NCBI RefSeq assembly: GCF_000285515.1
Contig: NZ_HE610957.1
Location: 780,858-844,857 of the forward strand
Length of the DNA: 64,000 bases
Reading direction: 5' to 3'
Origin: Paenibacillus senegalensis JC66
Lineage (GTDB): Bacteria > Bacillota > Bacilli > Paenibacillales > NBRC-103111
Both the position numbers and the translations under genes were made by a program. The notes under the pieces are model-generated. The model was given only the letters and a program-made list of their open reading frames with translations. It had not been told where the DNA came from and searched no databases. Shown piece after piece: positions 19,922-29,716 of this stretch; positions within the stretch are counted from its first letter, which is position 1; every line of letters begins with the position of its first letter.

Positions 19922-20806
19922 TTATCCTTTCACCGCGCCAACGAGCTGGCCGTGAATAAAATATTTTTGCACAAACGGATAAATTGCAATGATCGGCAGC
20001 ACGGTAATCATTAAAGCTGCCATTTTCAAATTTTCGGGGTGGACAGCGAGTCCGAATTGCTCCCGCAAATCCGTGTTGAAATCTTGAGACACCGTGGACG
20101 TGACCAAAATATCCCGCAGCTGGAACTGCAGGGTCCAGTATTGGGAATCGCGTATATACAGCAAGACGCCAAACCATTCATTCCAGTAGGCGACTGCGCT
20201 GAAAATCGTAAAAGCCATCGTCATCGGCAGCACCAACGGGAGCACCATTTGGAACAGCATGCGAAAATCTCCCGCTCCGTCTATCTCCGCACTTTCCAGC
20301 AGTTCTCCCGGCAATTGGTCAATTACATTTTTGAACACAATGACATAAAAGCCGTTTACAATTCCGGGCAAAATCAGCGCCCAGTAAGAGTTCGTTATCC
20401 CCAGATTGTTCACGAGAAGATAGGTGGGAATTAATCCTCCGCTGAAAAACATCGTGAAAATAATGTAATAGAACACCGTCCTGCGCATCACCATATTTTT
20501 GCTCGATAATGCATAAGCAGTCGACAGCGAAACGATAATCACCAGGATAGTGTTAATGGCGGTTAAAAACACTGTATTGGCAAACGAACGGATAAAAGTG
20601 GCGCTATTCATCAGCATGAGGTAGGCGTCTAATTGGAAGTCGACCGGCCATAATCCAATCGAGCCGCTTCTGGCGGCTGCGGAGCTGCTGAATGAGATGG
20701 CAACTGCATTTATAAACGGAACGAGAATCGTAATGGAAAAAAGAATGAAAAAGCTGTAGTTGAAAATTTGAAACACCGTCCGGGACGGGGTGCGATACTG
20801 CTTCAT
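19922..20806 (-). CDS. Carbohydrate ABC transporter permease (LplC type)
   Basis: This inner-membrane subunit of a CUT1-type sugar importer has 294 aa and about six hydrophobic helices. The cytoplasmic EAA-type loop is ELLESAEIDGAGDFRMLFQ, which contacts the ATPase. The N-terminus (TVFQIFNYSFFILFSITILVPF) is typical of LplC partners. No ATPase gene is present in the locus, as is usual for this class in Paenibacillus, where a shared ATPase serves many importers. It lies between the LplB-type permease and the heparinase-type gene. Confidence 0.92.
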   Translation of the reverse strand: MKQYRTPSRTVFQIFNYSFFILFSITILVPFINAVAISFSSSAAARSGSIGLWPVDFQLDAYLMLMNSATFIRSFANTVFLTAINTILVIIVSLSTAYALSSKNMVMRRTVFYYIIFTMFFSGGLIPTYLLVNNLGITNSYWALILPGIVNGFYVIVFKNVIDQLPGELLESAEIDGAGDFRMLFQMVLPLVLPMTMAFTIFSAVAYWNEWFGVLLYIRDSQYWTLQFQLRDILVTSTVSQDFNTDLREQFGLAVHPENLKMAALMITVLPIIAIYPFVQKYFIHGQLVGAVKG

Positions 20807-20827
20807 GTCAACGCCTCCAGTCTGTGA

Positions 20828-21790
20828 TTAGTACAGGCCCATGCCCACCCATTTTTTCGACAGCCAGTTCGACCCGACCAGCAGGGCAAAGCTGAGAATG
20901 CTCTGAGTCAATCCGATCGCGGTCGTAAAGCTGTATTGAGCCTGCTCGAGACCGACGCGATAAACATAAGTTGAAATAACATCGGATACGTCGTAAACAA
21001 GCGGATTTTGCATCAAAAACACCCGTTCAAAACCGATGCCAAATATGCGAGACAAATTTAGCAAAAACAAAAGCACAATCATCGGTGTCATATGCGGCAG
21101 TGTTATGTGCAGTACTTGTTGAAAACGATTTGCTCCATCGATCCAGGCCGCTTCATAATAAGTGCGGTTTATGCCTGCAATTACAGCAAAATATAAAATA
21201 GCCGACCAGCCTGTGCTTTTCCAAATGTCGGCAATGACCAGCAGCCCGCGAAACATGCTTTTATCGGTCATAAAATCAATGGGCGTCATGCCGAATACGT
21301 TGGACATAAAAATATTAAACAAACCGGTATGCGGCGCCAAAAACTGATAAAAAATCCCTGCGACGACGACCCAGGATAAAAAATGCGGTAAATAAGACAC
21401 CGTCTGAATCACACGCTTGAACATGCGCTGGTGAATTTCGTTGGCCAAGAGAGCAAAGAGAATCGGCGCTGTAAAGCCAAAGATCAGGTCATAAAAATTA
21501 ATAATCAGTGTATTTCGCATGACCATCCAAAAGCGCGCATCGTTGAGAAAATAGATGAAGTGCTTCAAGCCCACCCATTCACTGCCAAGAATACCGCGGA
21601 ATACAGAATAATCCTGAAAGGAAATGATGATTCCGTACATGGGGATATAGTTAAACACAAACAAGGACACGATTGTCGGAGTCAGCAGCAAGTATAAAGG
21701 AAACCATTTTTTGAAAGGTACTTTGCGGCGCACTCCTCTTTTGCGGAAAGTTCCCAGTTCAAGCGGAGATTTGGGTATGGTTTGGTTCAT
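20828..21790 (-). CDS. Carbohydrate ABC transporter permease (LplB type)
   Basis: This is the partner permease, 320 aa from ATG 21790, which has GAGGAGGAG upstream; an in-frame start 15 bases earlier falls on the Shine-Dalgarno. Six membrane helices are visible. The EAA loop is EAAWIDGANRFQQVLHITLPHM. The N-terminal pattern KWFPLYLLLTPTIVSLFVFNYIPMYGI is the LplB family signature. The gap to the next permease is 21 bp. Confidence 0.92.
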   Translation of the reverse strand: MNQTIPKSPLELGTFRKRGVRRKVPFKKWFPLYLLLTPTIVSLFVFNYIPMYGIIISFQDYSVFRGILGSEWVGLKHFIYFLNDARFWMVMRNTLIINFYDLIFGFTAPILFALLANEIHQRMFKRVIQTVSYLPHFLSWVVVAGIFYQFLAPHTGLFNIFMSNVFGMTPIDFMTDKSMFRGLLVIADIWKSTGWSAILYFAVIAGINRTYYEAAWIDGANRFQQVLHITLPHMTPMIVLLFLLNLSRIFGIGFERVFLMQNPLVYDVSDVISTYVYRVGLEQAQYSFTTAIGLTQSILSFALLVGSNWLSKKWVGMGLY

Positions 21791-21819
21791 CAGTCTCCTC
21801 CTCATCAGCTTAATGAAGA

Positions 21820-21853
21820 GATATCCGTCCGGCTGTCACTCCCGACGGATATC
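21820..21853 (-). terminator. Intercistronic hairpin between binding protein and permeases
   Basis: The perfect 10-bp inverted repeat GATATCCGTC / GACGGATATC has a 14-base loop and no T-run. It lies between the binding-protein stop and the first permease. Such hairpins often stabilise the upstream message so that binding protein is made in excess; this role is inferred. Confidence 0.55.
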
Positions 21854-21884
21854 CCGTTCCCGGCATGCATTTATTTCGTATAAA

Positions 21885-23537
21885 TTACCAGTCCACTGCC
21901 TTGAAGCCAACAGACCGGAGGAAATCCTTATTTTCATCCATGTAGCGCTGCATCGGATCATATATAATGCTGCGGTAAGTTTGCTCCCATTTCTGCACCT
22001 CGGCGTCAAACTGCTCCATGGAGATGCGTCCGGTAATCGCCTCTACAGTAAAGCGGTTAATCGCCTGCATCGATTCTGATCCTTTCATTGCCGCCTCACC
22101 GGAGGCGTTATACCCGATTAACTGATGAAGTCCTCTTTCTTCGGCTTTTTCTTGCAATACATCTAAAGAGTCATAGACCAGCTTCGCATAATCCTCACCC
22201 AGCACCTGCTCGTTAATCGCCCGCTGGACTTCCTGACCGTTCTGGAAGCCCCACAGCAGTGCCAGATGCAGGGTCCACCTGCGGTCCTGGCTCGCCAAAG
22301 CATCCGCGTCAGGCACTCTCTCCCCGTTTACAACCGTATAGGTTTCTCCTTCCTCTCCCCAGAAAATCGCCTCGTACAATCTTTCCGAAGCGAACGCTTC
22401 AATGACTCTCCAGGCGCGATCCGGGTCGGAAGCAGCAGCAGAAATGTACAGACCGTGCCCGGTAATCGGAGACCCTTTCGGTCCTGCGGCGTATTTCGGA
22501 TCAGCCAGCTCTGCTGGATATTCCTCTAGTGGCGGCGCGAATACCCACTTATAATGGCGTTGATCAGCGTAATCGGGGCTGACCAAATATTGTCTTGCAA
22601 AATTTGGAAGCTGATCGGCAGTGTTCCACTGCATTAAAATGCCTTGGTTTTGCAGTTTTTGAAAGTAAATGGCCGAATCATTAGTCGCAAATTCCGGATC
22701 AAGCAAGCCTTCCGCATACAGCTCCCGCATTTTTTGCGTAGCCGCGCGATATTCAGGAAGCAATACATTAGGGATAATTTCGCCATCCATCACACGCCAA
22801 CCGTACGGATCCGCACCGTACATATCGTAAATAACCCTGCCCCCATAATGAAATAGCTGGTCTCCTACCGGCCGGGTCGTCAAGATCAACGCACTCTCAT
22901 CGTCAGCCTTGATCTTGCGCATCAGGTCCACCCACTCATCGACCGACCTCGGCCATATGCCATCGTTATATTTCTCCACCAAATCATAGCGTGTAAACAA
23001 GCCTGACCCTGGCGGAGAAGATTCATAATTCATCGGAATGCGCCAATAGTGCCCGCTGTCCATATCCTTGGCGAGCTCCATCATTTCCGGAGAAATGACC
23101 GCCTGGACGATCGGCGAATTGTCGTAATATTCTTTTAAATCAATGAAAGCGCCTTCATTTGCAGCCTGATAAATTTCCGAATGAAGCCCGGGAGAATGAA
23201 CGATGTCGGGCAGTTTACCAGACGCCAGCATCAGCCGGAACACCGTTTCCCAGTCCGAATAGGCAGGAACATCCAGCCTTAGATCGACATTCGCTTCCTC
23301 TTCAATAATGTTGATAAACGGATTGTCAGAAGGGTCAACATTGTCCGGGTGCGCCAAACCCGAATTGATCATAAACATGCTGAGCGTTTTTCTTTCTTCG
23401 GGTATTCCATCGTCAACTCCATTTTCTGTTCCTCCCCCTTCGCTGACCGGTCCCTTGTTTGACGAACATGCTGCAAGCAGGGCTAAAGACAGAAGCAGTG
23501 CGAGCAAAGCGTGAAGCGACTTTCTTTTTGCGTACAT
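21885..23537 (-). CDS. Extracellular solute-binding lipoprotein (LplA type)
   Basis: The protein is 550 aa with a type II signal peptide: basic MYAKRK, a hydrophobic Leu/Ala stretch and lipobox LLAAC with Cys about 24, then a Ser/Gly/Asn-rich linker. The large size and motifs such as IDLKEYYDNSPIVQ place it with the ~500-550 aa LplA-like binding proteins that accompany LplB/LplC permeases. It captures the sugar for the importer; the ligand is unknown but probably an acidic oligosaccharide, given the lyase in the operon. Confidence 0.9.
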   Translation of the reverse strand: MYAKRKSLHALLALLLSLALLAACSSNKGPVSEGGGTENGVDDGIPEERKTLSMFMINSGLAHPDNVDPSDNPFINIIEEEANVDLRLDVPAYSDWETVFRLMLASGKLPDIVHSPGLHSEIYQAANEGAFIDLKEYYDNSPIVQAVISPEMMELAKDMDSGHYWRIPMNYESSPPGSGLFTRYDLVEKYNDGIWPRSVDEWVDLMRKIKADDESALILTTRPVGDQLFHYGGRVIYDMYGADPYGWRVMDGEIIPNVLLPEYRAATQKMRELYAEGLLDPEFATNDSAIYFQKLQNQGILMQWNTADQLPNFARQYLVSPDYADQRHYKWVFAPPLEEYPAELADPKYAAGPKGSPITGHGLYISAAASDPDRAWRVIEAFASERLYEAIFWGEEGETYTVVNGERVPDADALASQDRRWTLHLALLWGFQNGQEVQRAINEQVLGEDYAKLVYDSLDVLQEKAEERGLHQLIGYNASGEAAMKGSESMQAINRFTVEAITGRISMEQFDAEVQKWEQTYRSIIYDPMQRYMDENKDFLRSVGFKAVDW

Positions 23538-23727
23538 TGACCATATCTCCTTTCTCTGCTGAGGTGATCTCCTTGCTCTTTTACTGTAGGAATTGCGTCT
23601 GCCATTTGCCTATTGCCTATCCTACACATCGACTATACAAGTTATGGAAAACGGTGCGGCAGTAAGATTCCCCGCAATTATCTGCTTTTCATCTTGACTA
23701 TCTAAGCTTAAACAGTGCCCTGGTTTG

Positions 23728-26060
23728 TCAGCTTTCCTCAAATTGCTGGCGCTTTTTATTTTTGCGGTAGCTGCCGGGAGTAATCCCTTCGTGCTTTTTA
23801 AACAAGCGAATAAATCCGATATCGTTGGCGTAGCCTATCCGCCCGGCAATTTGCGCCAAAGGCTGGGAAGTGTTCTCGAGCAGTTTTTTTGCTTCCCGGA
23901 TGCGCACTTGAGCCACGTAATCGTTCAAGTTTTGCCGGCTATGTCGTTTGAAAAAGGTAGAAAGATATTGCGGTGTTATGCCAAAGTGGTCAGCCATAGA
24001 GGATAAACTGAGATTACTGTCGCCAAAATGCTCGTCTATATAATGGACTATGTCCCGATACAACTGCTCGCTGCGATCCGTGCGTCCCTCCCTTACCAAC
24101 CGGCACAGTTTTGTATAAAGCGCTGTCGTGTGCGCGAACATCTCCTCCACTGTAAAGCTGTCGGACAAAGTCTTGAGCGGATCATCGGCGTCTTCAAACA
24201 GCGTTTCGCTGTCTATATGGAGTCCATTCATCAGCTTCAAGATGGTGCCTGTCATATCGAAAAACAAACACCTGCCCATTTCAGGGGAAATATTATGCGT
24301 AACAAAATTCACTTCATAAATTCGCCGCAGCACCTTCTGCATCTCCTCGCAGTCACCGCTCTTCACATGATTGATCAGCTGCACCTCGGTTTCCAGCGGA
24401 TATTGATATGTCTGCTGGCCAATATCGCCAACCATTTCATAATGGATGACCGCATTTGTCCCGTAAATCATCCGGTAATCCATCGCCATTAAAGCCTCGC
24501 GATAGCACTGCGGGATTTCTTCAAGCCCTGCTTTGATGCCGCTCACCGCCAATGTGACGTTCATGCGAAAGCGCTGATGAAGCGTATCCTGCAGCAAACG
24601 AATCCATTGATCGCGCGCAGCAGCGACATCGGCTGCCTTACCTTCGTCCGCGTAAAGAATCGCTAGACGGGAACGCTCCATCTCGATCACATAACCGTTC
24701 TCCTGTATAAGCTCATAAGCCAGATTCGAGATGGTAAAGCGAGCGAGTCCCCACTCCTTCTCCGAATCGCCGTGAAAAAAATCGCTTCCCTCGTCCAGCT
24801 CGATCAGCACAACGGCAAATAAACCGTCTTTATCAAGCCTCACATCCATAAATCCCAGCGAGTCTTCGGTCACATCGGCAATTTTTAAGTATCCTTTCAT
24901 AAATCGGCTCAAAAAATGAGCCTGAATCATCGGCTGATTGCGCTCGAGCACTCGTTTCATGCTTTTTTCCTTGCTCAGCGAACGACTGACCGATTGCCGG
25001 ATAAACTCCAACTCGTTGACAACATCCTTCTCGCTGTTGTTTTCGACCTTCAAAATTTCGTTGACGACCGTTCTAATCGGGGTGTAATGCCGGTAAGTCA
25101 TGATCAGCGCCGTTGCCAGCCCGATCAAAAGGCCAATGCCGATGACAAGCAGCACCCGGTTTTTAATTTCGTCAACATCCTTCATCACAGTGTCCCGCGG
25201 AACGACTGAGACATACTTCCAATCGTTTTTGCCATGGGTGTAAGAAAGCATCTTGCTTTCTCCTCCGTGATGGATCATTTCGTACCCCATATCTTCCGGC
25301 AGCTGCAAAAACATGCCGTCCCCAGCTGAGGCATCATTGCTGACAATCACTTTGTTTTCATGATCGAAAATATGGATATCCCCGCCGTACACTCCATTCA
25401 GCCGCTCAAGCATTCTTCTTAAATGACTATCATCGAAATGAATGACCAAATAGCCCTGCACATTCGTCCGGCTCCATATTGGCAGCGACTGCACAAAAAT
25501 GATGTTGCGGTTTCCGTTTACCCGGTCTGTCGTCACATATGCCTGCTGCCGCACACCAGAGAGCATAGAGTTATAAACATCATCGACCGACATCTGTTCG
25601 TAGGTTCTTAAATTTTGAAAAAAATTGTTGGCATCCGTTTTGCCGGTAGAACTAATGACGACATTTTGCTGCTCAAGATAAATATAAAAATCGCTTTTCA
25701 AGCTGCTAATATTCCGATAGTTTCTCAACTCTCTTGTAAAATCGATCACCTGAAATGGCTCGTGCTGCATTTCCTCGTTGCTTGCTCCAAGCAGCCAGTT
25801 AAGCTTCGGTGAACCGAAATTTGAACCGTTAACCGGTCGATTTCTTCCAATTCCTTCTCCACAGCCTGCTTGATCTGTTCCAGCAAGCCGAGATTCGCAT
25901 GCGAAGCATTTTCTACCATAACCGATTGAACTCTTATGTAGAGCAAGCTGCCGATTAACAGCGGCAGCAGCAGGACAAGAAAATAGGAAGATAGAATGAT
26001 CAGGAACACACTTCTGCGCTTTTTGCTGGAAGCGAGCGTCAGGCGACTAAACCATGTCAA
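23728..26060 (-). pseudogene. Membrane AraC-family sensor-regulator, broken by an apparent one-base deletion
   Basis: Two frames together make one protein of about 777 aa. The first frame (TTG start at 26060) gives a membrane helix and the start of the extracellular sensor domain, up to LTVQISVH. The rest continues in another frame (PKLNWLLGASNEEMQHEP onward) through the sensor, a second membrane helix (VLLVIGIGLLIGLATALIM), a linker and a C-terminal AraC HTH pair (LSLSSMADHFGITPQYLS; IAGRIGYANDIGFIRLFKKHEGITPGSYR). One extra C in the run near 25807-25812 restores the frame. The break falls in a TTCGGTgaACCGAA palindrome, so a sequencing error is possible. Intact relatives control adjacent sugar importers. 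Confidence 0.8.
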
Positions 26061-26095
26061 AATATATTCCCCCTTTCGAACCTGCTATACAAAAC

Positions 26096-26122
26096 AACGG
26101 CAGGACGTTTGTGCCTGCCGTT
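26096..26122 (-). terminator. Terminator after the beta-propeller gene
   Basis: The minus strand carries AACGGCAGG / CCTGCCGTT, a perfect 9-bp stem with a 9-base loop, followed by GTTTTG. It lies 16 bp after the propeller gene stop and separates it from the AraC-type regulator gene. Confidence 0.7.
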
Positions 26123-26137
26123 TGCTCTGCTTCATTT

Positions 26138-27928
26138 CTATTTGTAATTATCCGTAACAAACAATGTAGAGCCTACCGCAAAATACAATTCTCCTGAATC
26201 AGCCGCCGCCGCGGCATGGACTTGGCCGGGCAGCTCTGCCGCCCATGTAATGACCCGACTGTCCATATCTATTTCTCCGAGCCTATTCCCGCTGAACACG
26301 GCCGCTTTGCGATCACCCACAGCCACCAGCCAACTGCAGGGTGCCGGTAAAGGAATCGTCTCTGTCAGCTCTAATTTTTGCTTGTCAAAAATACGCAGCG
26401 TTTTCCCTACCCCGAAAAGAACTTCACCGCCCAGCGCAATAATGGCTTTTCCCGTGCGCTCAGCGGGTTCAAAAGTTTCCTGATGAATCACTCCCGTTCC
26501 CGGCTTCCATACGCCAAGATGACAGTCTACGTCGCGATAGGCAAGGCCGCTGGCCCCTCCATTGGTCGTAAAATAAATATATTCATCGTCTGCGGCTATG
26601 CCTGCCACCTGCTGCTCAGGTATCGGATCATACCAGCTCGTTACTTCCAGCGTTTGCGGGTCTACTCTCGACAGACCGCCGCCATACGTGCCGTATTTCG
26701 CCGACCATCCGGTCCAGACAGCACCGTCCGGCCCTAATACGCTTCGCCCTTCGGGACGGATCAGCTGCGGCGCAACAGAGCGCAGTGTTTGCGGATTAAC
26801 ATTGTTCAACTGATCCCAGGGTGCGGAAGGATCGTAGACGATGTGATCGCCGCCAACGTAACTGGAAAAAAACAATCTATCCTCCGTACTTACAATACCG
26901 TATACTTCACCGCCGCGATTGCAAACAGCCGGCGAATTCCAAAACTGCCCGTTTTGAGGGGTAAAGCGGAAAATCGTTTGTCCAAAACCGCTCGCACCCC
27001 ATACATTTCCTGTTGTATCCGTTTGCAAAGTATGTATCGAGGTCGGCGGGGCTTCGGATGGAATTCGTTTCAATTCCACCTCCAAAGGCTGCTGCCAGTT
27101 AGCGGCGGACGACGGGGCTTCGATGATAAAGTAGTCCTGTCCCCTCACCCCCGCCAGCTTGCCCGAAGGAAGGCGTTTTACGCTGATTTTCTGGCCATTC
27201 GCCAGTTCGATCGCAGTGAACTCAAGACGCTGCTCCAGACCTGACGGATCGAGCGGCCGCAGTGTCTGCGGATCGTAAAAGCGCAACCGGCCTTCCTGTT
27301 GCGTGCACACAAATTCATTGCATACTTCCTTGATCTCTTCGCCAGGGCTCGCAAAAGAGGCAAACTCACCGCTTGCAATGTCGTATACTTTGTTGCCGTT
27401 CGTCTCAAAGCCATATTGAACAAAAATGCGGCCTTCCGCCTCTCCCCAAACCGGGCGGCTGTATAAATTCTTCTCATTGTCAGATACCCGTCCGAGGCGG
27501 ATAAGCGAATGCGTGAGCGGATCATATTGCATTAAAGCACAACCGGGGTAGGTTCCCCCATACACTTTTCCATCAGAGCCCAGCGCCATCTTCCAAAAGT
27601 ACTCTTCTCCCGGAGACTGCAGCGGTTTCGCCCAAGAACGCGCTTTCAAATCAAACACGTGCAAATAAGCCTGCTGCACACATGTGCCAACAACCAGTTT
27701 CTCATTTCTCCAGTTCACCAATCCCCAGGCCCCGGCTCCTACGGGCAATTCAAATGTTTCCCCCTCCCCCGTCGCCGCATCAATTAGAATAATACTCCCG
27801 GTTCCTCCCATCGCAAAATTGGATAACACGAACTTATCCTTTCCATCCAAAGGATCAGTCAGAACTTCTGTCGCCAAAATGTTGAAATTCCTGCACGGTT
27901 GTCCGATCTCGCTGTATGTTGTTGGCAC
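26138..27928 (-). CDS. Large beta-propeller-like protein of unknown function
   Basis: I do not recognise a specific family. The 596 aa protein is built of repeated short blocks with patterns such as GKVYGGTYPGCALMQYDPLT, LFFSSYVGGDHIVYDPS and GAVWTGWSAKYGTYGGGLSRVDPQT, typical of YVTN/SMP-30-like propeller blades. No signal peptide or membrane segment is visible, so it is probably cytoplasmic. It is transcribed toward the sugar-uptake locus but separated from it by a terminator. Co-location suggests a role in handling the same sugar, either binding or lyase activity (some polysaccharide lyases are propellers); this is inference only. Confidence 0.75.
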   Translation of the reverse strand: MPTTYSEIGQPCRNFNILATEVLTDPLDGKDKFVLSNFAMGGTGSIILIDAATGEGETFELPVGAGAWGLVNWRNEKLVVGTCVQQAYLHVFDLKARSWAKPLQSPGEEYFWKMALGSDGKVYGGTYPGCALMQYDPLTHSLIRLGRVSDNEKNLYSRPVWGEAEGRIFVQYGFETNGNKVYDIASGEFASFASPGEEIKEVCNEFVCTQQEGRLRFYDPQTLRPLDPSGLEQRLEFTAIELANGQKISVKRLPSGKLAGVRGQDYFIIEAPSSAANWQQPLEVELKRIPSEAPPTSIHTLQTDTTGNVWGASGFGQTIFRFTPQNGQFWNSPAVCNRGGEVYGIVSTEDRLFFSSYVGGDHIVYDPSAPWDQLNNVNPQTLRSVAPQLIRPEGRSVLGPDGAVWTGWSAKYGTYGGGLSRVDPQTLEVTSWYDPIPEQQVAGIAADDEYIYFTTNGGASGLAYRDVDCHLGVWKPGTGVIHQETFEPAERTGKAIIALGGEVLFGVGKTLRIFDKQKLELTETIPLPAPCSWLVAVGDRKAAVFSGNRLGEIDMDSRVITWAAELPGQVHAAAAADSGELYFAVGSTLFVTDNYK

Positions 27929-28303
27929 GGTAACACCCCTCTCAACAAATTCGAATCCGACATACCATGTGACAAAAAGGTATACGTCTGGAACCTGTAT
28001 TGCAATTGTTTTACAACTACGATTATGATTTGATTTTATGTTGTTGTCAATATAACAAGAACATCAAAAACGCCCACAGCTACTGACCGTGAACGAAGGA
28101 ATGATTACGTCTCCGGCGTACCGGATGCCCCCTTTTGTTACCAGCTTGCTAATTCCCTAGTTTTATTGCCAAGGAACTATCCTAAATATTATGTTTTCTG
28201 ATACTCTGCGGTTTTACTTCTGCTTCCCGGAAGGGTATACTTTTTACTATTAGTCCATATCGTTCAGTCAGGTTTAGTCAACTAGAAGGGAAGGTATTTT
28301 TTC

Positions 28304-29122
28304 ATGGGTAAATCCGCACAACACAAAGAAGCAATGAAGTCTTTGGCCGCTACAAGCCGCACCTTCTACATCCCGATCAGCCGGTTGGTCCCCGGATTAC
28401 AGGAAGCTGTAGCCTCGGCCTACCTTTGTATGCGCGCGATAGACGAAATTGAAGACGACCCGCATCTGCCCGCTCCGGATAAAATCAAACTGCTGCGTCA
28501 AGTCGCTGTTTTCTTAAAAAACGCAGAGCTCGATCCCCGGGAAGCGGAAGTTATTTTTGCTAATTACAAAAAATCTTTACCCAAAGTAACCTTGAAGCTC
28601 GCCGATTGGGCACTCTTTTGCCCAAGCACCATTGCCCCGACCGTATGGGCAGCCACTGCCGAGATGGCGGCAGGCATGGCAGACTGGGTCGAGAGAAACT
28701 GGGTCATACGAACGGAGAAGGATCTGGATGATTACACCTATTGCGTAGCCGGAGCGGTCGGCGTCCTGTTATCTGACATCTGGAACTGGTACGATGGCAC
28801 GGAAACCGACTATGAGGAAGCAACCGGATTTGGCCGCGGCCTGCAAACCGTGAACATCGTCCGCAACCGCAAGGAAGACCTGGAGCGGGGCGTCGACTTT
28901 TTCCCGGATGGCTGGGACTTGCAGGATATGTTCGCTTACACCCGCCGCAACCTGCAGTTAGGACAAGCCTATATTGAGGATCTGAAGCCAGGGCCGGTGC
29001 TGGACTTCTGCCGCATCCCGCTGGCGCTCGCTTCAGGAACTCTGGAAGCGCTGGCGGCCGGTAAGAGCAAGCTTAGCCGCACCTCTGTGCTTGAAATTGT
29101 ACAGCGTTTGCAGAGCAGTTAA
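28304..29122 (+). CDS. Squalene/phytoene synthase-like protein with altered second aspartate motif
   Basis: The protein is 272 aa, all-helical, of the head-to-head prenyl synthase family. Residues 18-23 carry SRTFYI. The first metal-binding motif DEIED (47-51) is intact. The second motif reads NIVRNRKED (184-192), with Asn188 where synthases usually have Asp. No other isoprenoid gene is nearby. It could still be a squalene synthase, or a relative like B. subtilis YisP, which hydrolyses farnesyl diphosphate. The gene stands alone, with GAAGGGAAGG before the ATG. The 375 bp upstream (27929-28303) hold no gene that I can see. Confidence 0.8.
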   Translation: MGKSAQHKEAMKSLAATSRTFYIPISRLVPGLQEAVASAYLCMRAIDEIEDDPHLPAPDKIKLLRQVAVFLKNAELDPREAEVIFANYKKSLPKVTLKLADWALFCPSTIAPTVWAATAEMAAGMADWVERNWVIRTEKDLDDYTYCVAGAVGVLLSDIWNWYDGTETDYEEATGFGRGLQTVNIVRNRKEDLERGVDFFPDGWDLQDMFAYTRRNLQLGQAYIEDLKPGPVLDFCRIPLALASGTLEALAAGKSKLSRTSVLEIVQRLQSS

Positions 29123-29234
29123 TCAGACGGCAAGTCTTCACACACACGCCAGCTCCCGGCGCACGGGCTTCGCAGCATGACGGCCGCCGGCTGGCCACTT
29201 AAAGAGACGATTTATATGAACGTTTTACCTTGAC

Positions 29235-29292
29235 CAAGACTTTTCTAACGGAAGAACCGTGCTCCAGGGCATCGGCCGTTGAAAAAGTCTTG
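29235..29292. terminator. Large inverted repeat between convergent genes, likely terminator
   Basis: Arms CAAGACTTTTCTAACGG and CCGTTGAAAAAGTCTTG pair at 15 of 17 positions around a 24-base loop. The plus-strand side continues TTTGTTTAG. It lies between the squalene-synthase-like gene and the convergent minus-strand gene, so a two-way terminator is the simplest reading. Confidence 0.55.
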
Positions 29293-29297
29293 TTTGT

Positions 29298-29693
29298 TTA
29301 GTTGGTCTTGCTTGTTTGGCCAGCCTCCCTGATCACTTCAGCAATATAGCTTCCTAGACGGACACTTACCTCAGCCCGGATCAGGTCGCGAATCAACGCA
29401 AACTTATCCTCGTATCCGCGGCAAACAAACCGGTAATACCGGCCGTTCTTGTCCTGCCGTTCGTCTTCGAACACCTTGATACCGTGCTCACGCAAGCCGC
29501 TCTTCACCGCGGTCAAGTCAGCCCGAATCCGGTACAGCAAAGCGTCAGTTGCTGCCAAATACAGCTGCTTGATCGACAGCGCTACCGAATATTCAATCTG
29601 TTTGCGGCTGTTCTCCACAATCGCGAGCATAATCGGAAGCAAGCAATAGTCCCGGATCATCTCCAGCTCTTCCTTCGTTGGCACATTTCTCAA
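29298..29693 (-). CDS. Small SOS-controlled protein, paralogue of the adjacent YolD-box protein's C-terminal domain
   Basis: Function unknown. The protein is 131 aa, helical and charged. It aligns by eye over most of its length with the C-terminal part of the neighbour at 29769-30254: shared spaced residues include LP(I/V) near the start, LYxxAT, the G(I)xV(F/R)(E/Q) turn, YRG/CRGYE and RDxxRxEVxxxLxxYI. The start is TTG with GGAGG 8 bases upstream. A promoter with a perfect LexA box lies directly upstream, so it is a DNA-damage-inducible gene separate from, but next to, the polymerase operon. A role with the Y-family polymerase is inferred from position and regulation. Confidence 0.75.
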   Translation of the reverse strand: MRNVPTKEELEMIRDYCLLPIMLAIVENSRKQIEYSVALSIKQLYLAATDALLYRIRADLTAVKSGLREHGIKVFEDERQDKNGRYYRFVCRGYEDKFALIRDLIRAEVSVRLGSYIAEVIREAGQTSKTN

Positions 29694-29716
29694 CCTGTCC
29701 GCCTCCAGACATAATA

